NCBI GenBank assembly: GCA_033964015.1
Contig: CM066921.1
Span: 28,749,355 to 28,813,354, forward strand
DNA from: Scolanthus callimorphus
Taxonomy: Eukaryota > Cnidaria > Anthozoa > Actiniaria > Edwardsiidae
Reading direction: 5' to 3'
DNA length: 64,000 bases
Part shown: positions 61,201 to 64,000 of the stretch, one piece after another
Layout of the letters: every line of letters begins with the position of its first letter
Position numbering within the stretch: position 1 is the first letter of the stretch
Notes under the pieces: generated by a model
Seen by the model: the letters and a program-made list of their open reading frames with translations, nothing else
Told to the model about the DNA's origin: nothing
Databases searched by the model: none
Translations under genes and position numbers: made by a program

Positions 61201-63609
61201 TAAAAAAAAACCTATGATAAACTAAAAATTTCTTAGAACAATTTTACTTTACCTGTTTCTTTTTCTTCCCATATTGAGATATAATAAGCATACAAACAAT
61301 TCCGAAGTCAAATGGTTTTTCTGTGTAATAGGCTTGAGTTTTCAATTTTAGCGGGTTCTTCGGACTTAGACAGATTTGAGAGCCATACTGACTCCCTTTA
61401 TAAAAGGAGGTCATTATTAATGTAAATCAGCAGTTTATGGAAGGGGGAACTCAGGTTGTCTTCTAGCGTCACGAAGTGACGGGCTGTTTTCTTGTATTTT
61501 ATTATTTTTCAGGTGAATCTTGAGATTCAAAGGCTGGTCAGAGAAGCAGAAACAATAGACGTCACACATGTTGATGGAATAGGTACGGCACTGTATGGGA
61601 CAGTGTGTAAAACTGTGTGTCATGTGTGAGTGGTGTGTACTGTGTGAGCAGTGTCATGATTAATTTTTTCGCCCTCTTTCAGTGATGTAAAAAACATTGA
61701 AATACTTGTTGATGGATATAAGCCAAAATTATGATAGTCTAGGTTTGTTGAATAACCTTTTAACTACAAAGCGATCATGATTGTAGGCTTCATGGACCCA
61801 TTACAAAGAAGATGGAAACAGATTGCAACAATGAGTTTTTGAAATCTTGTTGGGATGAACAGTTTCCAAAGTGCAACTAAAAATTGAAACTATTGTCCAA
61901 AATACCTCATTTTTTTCTTAATTTCCAGCCCTGAATTTGAAAACTACATGTATTGGTATTTCAACTATGACTGGACAGAAATAAGATATGATCAAAAAAA
62001 TTAACTTGGGCAGCCATTATTTTGGGCAACCCGGGAGCCTATTTTAAGCCCTGTTTTTCTCGTAAAATTTCTTGGCAAATTTTAAAAACTGAACAAAATG
62101 AACTATTTTGTAGGAAGAAGAACCCATCAACTTCAGCAGCTCTCCATTCACTTGTCTTCCATCATACAGCAAAAGGATGAACTTATAACAAGGCTGCAGC
62201 AGCCATTTGTTGGTAGCTATCTTATTACAGATGCTGCATATCACAGGTACATGTACTGGATCTGCAACCTTTACCAGTACTACCTCAATAGACCTCCTCG
62301 GCTTGGGTGCAATGTTTTGCCCATTTCAGATCACGTGGCATTCCCATGAGTATTCTCTCTTTGTTTTGAATGCTTCCATATTCATATATCCTTAGGTGCG
62401 TAGCAGAAAAACAAAGAGAGAATACTCATGGGAATGCCATGACCTGAAATGGGCAAAACGAATGGGCAAGCCGAGGAGGTCTATTCCTTTTCAATCATAC
62501 TGAAACAAGCTTGACGAAAGAAGAAAAATGACCTTTACCCTGATTTGATATCAAGCGCTTTTGACGTAAGCACTTGAAGCTTTCCAGAATGAAAGAATTA
62601 AAAGTGTGGTATATACGTATCTATATCTATATCTATTACTTTGCAAACAGAGTTGGCAGGGACAGACAGACAGACAGACAATTTTTTTTGGAATCGTATA
62701 CAAAATTGTATATAGATTTAAGCCCAAATACGTTTAAGTAAAAATCATGTTTTTTCCCATTTTACAATCACCTCAACATGATTGCTTTCCAGAGAGAGAA
62801 GCACTCTCGCAGGGATGTAGCCAAGGAGAGCGCCCAGGGGACCCCCCCCCCCCCACCTTTTTGAAGCCAAAAACACATTAAATGTATGGCACAACATTTA
62901 AAATACATGAGGAAATGGTCATATGAAAGGCCCTTTTGCCCCCCTTCTTATAAAAATCCTGGCTACGCCCCTGTTCGGGCATAGGCCCCAACTGAACCAT
63001 TGAACAGCAGCTAACTTGTGATTTTATCCTGTAATTTAGTACATGGGCTTATGGGTGCCTGTTTCAATTATGACCGTAATTATATAGCCAGCTCGAAATC
63101 CCATTGTGCCGGCAGATCGATTTTTCTTGAATCGTCCAATTATTTTTTAATGGATCGCGCGCGCTCTAATTGGACAGTTCGCGCTAAAATTGGACAGTTT
63201 GGGTTTGAACATGGATGTTATATAATTAATAAATAACAGGACTCCATGCTTGTCCAATTAAGAAAAAAAATGGATGATTCCTCGGAACTCCAAATTGGAC
63301 TCGGCCTGCGGCCTCGTCCAATTTTGGAAATCCTCTGAATCATCCAATTTTTTCTTAATTGGACAGCATGGAGTCCTATTATATATACTAATGGATAGGG
63401 TGAAAAATTTGTTTCAGTAGCACTTAAATAATAACAGTATATACCAAATCAGTGAATAGTCATTTTCGCGCGCTCTGATTGGTTCCTGAAATAGTAGATA
63501 TCAAACACTATTTACTGTTTTGAGAAAACTCTCAAAATGGCGGCTCGTTTCGCGCGCGATACTGCGTTTTAAACCTTTATCACCGTATTTTATTCTACTG
63601 ATTTGGTAT

Positions 63610-63642
<33 letters not shown>

Positions 63643-63695
63643 CCTAGTGGTGGATATATTATACCTCGACGCTTCGCGTCTGGGTATAATGTCCA

Positions 63696-63728
<33 letters not shown>

Positions 63729-64000
63729 TAATAATAAAAAATATTATTATTTTCAAAATCCACTAATATTATACGTATGTATATTTCATTGACCACTTCC
63801 TACAAAAAAGTTCATGTCAGGCCACTGACAGAAAAATGGACATTTGTCTTTCTATTCTAGTGACACATCGTCAGCCTTACCGGAGATTGCAGCAAATCTG
63901 GCTTGCCTACCAAAACAGCTAGAAGACATCAGTTGGGCCAATGGAACAAACCTAGGTGATGGGAAGCTGGTGAGTCTGGAATCTGAACCTAAACGAAACT
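58248..64000 (+). CDS. HAUS2: HAUS augmin-like complex subunit 2, partial (3' end outside the window)
   Basis: HAUS2 is part of the augmin complex, which recruits gamma-tubulin to spindle microtubules. My exons: 58248-58382, 59878-59988, 61513-61582, 62114-62246 and 63861-63969. All are in phase (186 codons so far), and the gene continues rightwards. Conserved blocks in order: SNPWSPSSTF near the N-terminus, VNLEIQRLVREAETIDVTH, HQLQQLSIHLSSIIQQKDEL, LITDAAYH and LPEIAANLACLPKQLEDI. These follow the order of the vertebrate protein. The ATG at 58248 places NPW near the start, as in that protein. Exon 4 is uncertain: reading past 62246 gives YHRYM, a better family match, and a weaker donor at 62276 keeps phase 2. 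A MITE begins 10 bases later. The exon 5 assignment rests on the LPEIAANL block. Confidence 0.82.
58656..59296. mobile_element. Foldback element family K in HAUS2 intron 1
   Basis: The left end has GGACACACACATCATGTAGCG, TGCAACATTGGTG and the right end CAATGTTGCATGCTACATGTG-TCCTAG, which are inverse-like. The interior repeats ATGTTACA, TTGCAACA and AACAACTTT. No ORF. Confidence 0.65.
59338..59732. mobile_element. Nested pair of inverted repeats in HAUS2 intron 1
   Basis: The outer arms GCGACAGCTGCAACATATGG-AAACC and GGTTTCCATATGCTGCAGCTG-TC are inverse. Inside, TAGACCTGCCAACTT (59438) and AAGTTGGCAGGTCTA (59613-59627) form a second hairpin. Looks like one foldback inserted in another. Confidence 0.68.
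60408..61155. repeat. Tandem duplication of about 420 bases, two diverged copies
   Basis: Copy 1 (60408-60730) and copy 2 (60829-61155) share GCTAAGTTCTAATTCAAGCG, GCGAGGGACAAAGC.GCCATCG, GAAATCTCCCACA.AAACTA, CAGCCGAAAGCACCATA and GTGCAGGGATAATT. HAUS2 intron 2. It has no coding potential beyond short chance ORFs. Confidence 0.8.
61672..61850. repeat. Repeat family I, copy 2
   Basis: TTTCAGTGATGTAAA, GATAGTCTAGGTTTGTTGAA, ACTACAAAGCGATCATGATTG and AACAATGAGTTTTTGA match 31566-31740. HAUS2 intron 3. Confidence 0.68.
62287..62485. mobile_element. Foldback MITE family C, copy 2, next to HAUS2 exon 4
   Basis: AATAGACCTCCTCGGCTTGGG and its inverse CAAGCCGAGGAGGTCTATT bound the element. TTTTGCCCATTTCAGATCACG and TGGCATTCCCATGAGTATTC are shared with 9644-9840. 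It starts only 10 bases after the alternative end of exon 4. Confidence 0.8.
62625..62685. repeat. TATC and GACA microsatellites
   Basis: CTATATCTATATCTATTAC followed by GACAGACAGACAGACA. HAUS2 intron 4. Confidence 0.75.
62813..62973. mobile_element. hAT-like MITE, CAGGGATGTAGCCAAGG ends
   Basis: Left end CAGGGATGTAGCCAAGG and right end CCTGGCTACGCCCCTG are inverse-like, with a C run at 62842-62854 near the left end. The layout matches 41909-42126. HAUS2 intron 4. Confidence 0.58.
63077..63391 (+). mobile_element. Repeat family B, copy 3
   Basis: Nearly identical to 54722-55034 from TAATTATATAGCCAGC to TCCTATTATATATACTAA, including the CTCGGCCTGCGGCCTCG palindrome centre. HAUS2 intron 4. 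Confidence 0.82.
63600..63730. repeat. Palindrome, CAACTATCCCCCT arms
   Basis: CAACTATCCCCCTCAGGG and CCTTCGGGGGATAGTTG pair, as do GGTGGATATATTATACC and GGGTATAATGTCCACC, around CGACGCTTCGCGTC. Likely a small MITE. HAUS2 intron 4, 130 bases before exon 5. Confidence 0.72.

Overview
The window is animal nuclear DNA. It carries an intron-rich NMDA-type glutamate receptor gene, a GPI-processing gene (PGAP4), a HAUS/augmin subunit, a two-Ig membrane protein and an F-box/LRR gene. These sit among non-LTR retrotransposon remains, two tRNA-derived SINEs and dozens of short foldback (MITE-like) elements. Short introns, moderate-to-low GC, the gene types and the very dense MITE load suggest an invertebrate, most likely an anthozoan cnidarian such as a sea anemone. 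That assignment is inference; no species marker is present.

Layout. 1-1.5 kb: a foldback element. 1.5-2.8 kb: PGAP4 (+), intronless, broken by one frameshift. 2.8-27 kb: no gene recognised. This stretch holds foldback families, a 55-bp satellite (15.2-16.3 kb), a 19-bp satellite (20.5-21.2 kb), a 2-kb Harbinger-like element with a second foldback nested in it (21.8-23.7 kb) and a mariner-like MITE (23.9-24.4 kb). 27.2-43.5 kb: a complete GluN1-like receptor gene (+). I reconstructed 14 exons by splice signals and phase; they sum to 2988 nt (995 codons plus stop) with every junction in phase. 44-47 kb: foldbacks, including a near-perfect 434-bp palindrome. 47.5-51.4 kb: a two-Ig-domain type I membrane protein (+), interrupted by a LINE fragment between inverted arms. 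52.2-54.7 kb: a 5'-truncated LINE with an uninterrupted reverse transcriptase frame. 55.9-57.65 kb: an F-box/LRR gene (-) with several frame breaks, head to head with HAUS2 (+, 58.2 kb to beyond the right edge).

Main points. (1) In the receptor gene, introns 4, 6 and 8 each begin with a tandem repeat lying on or close to the splice donor. In two of them (24-bp and 38-bp units) the repeat unit contains the exon end plus the donor, giving arrays of candidate donor sites. (2) One foldback family leaves 9-bp target duplications, shown at three loci and proven by a copy nested inside another copy. (3) Nearly all frame breaks in PGAP4, the Ig gene and the F-box gene are explained by one missing base, usually at a short homopolymer, which suggests assembly error rather than gene death. 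(4) The receptor carries serine where GluN1 has the pore asparagine. The genes are unrelated in function and do not form an operon or cluster.
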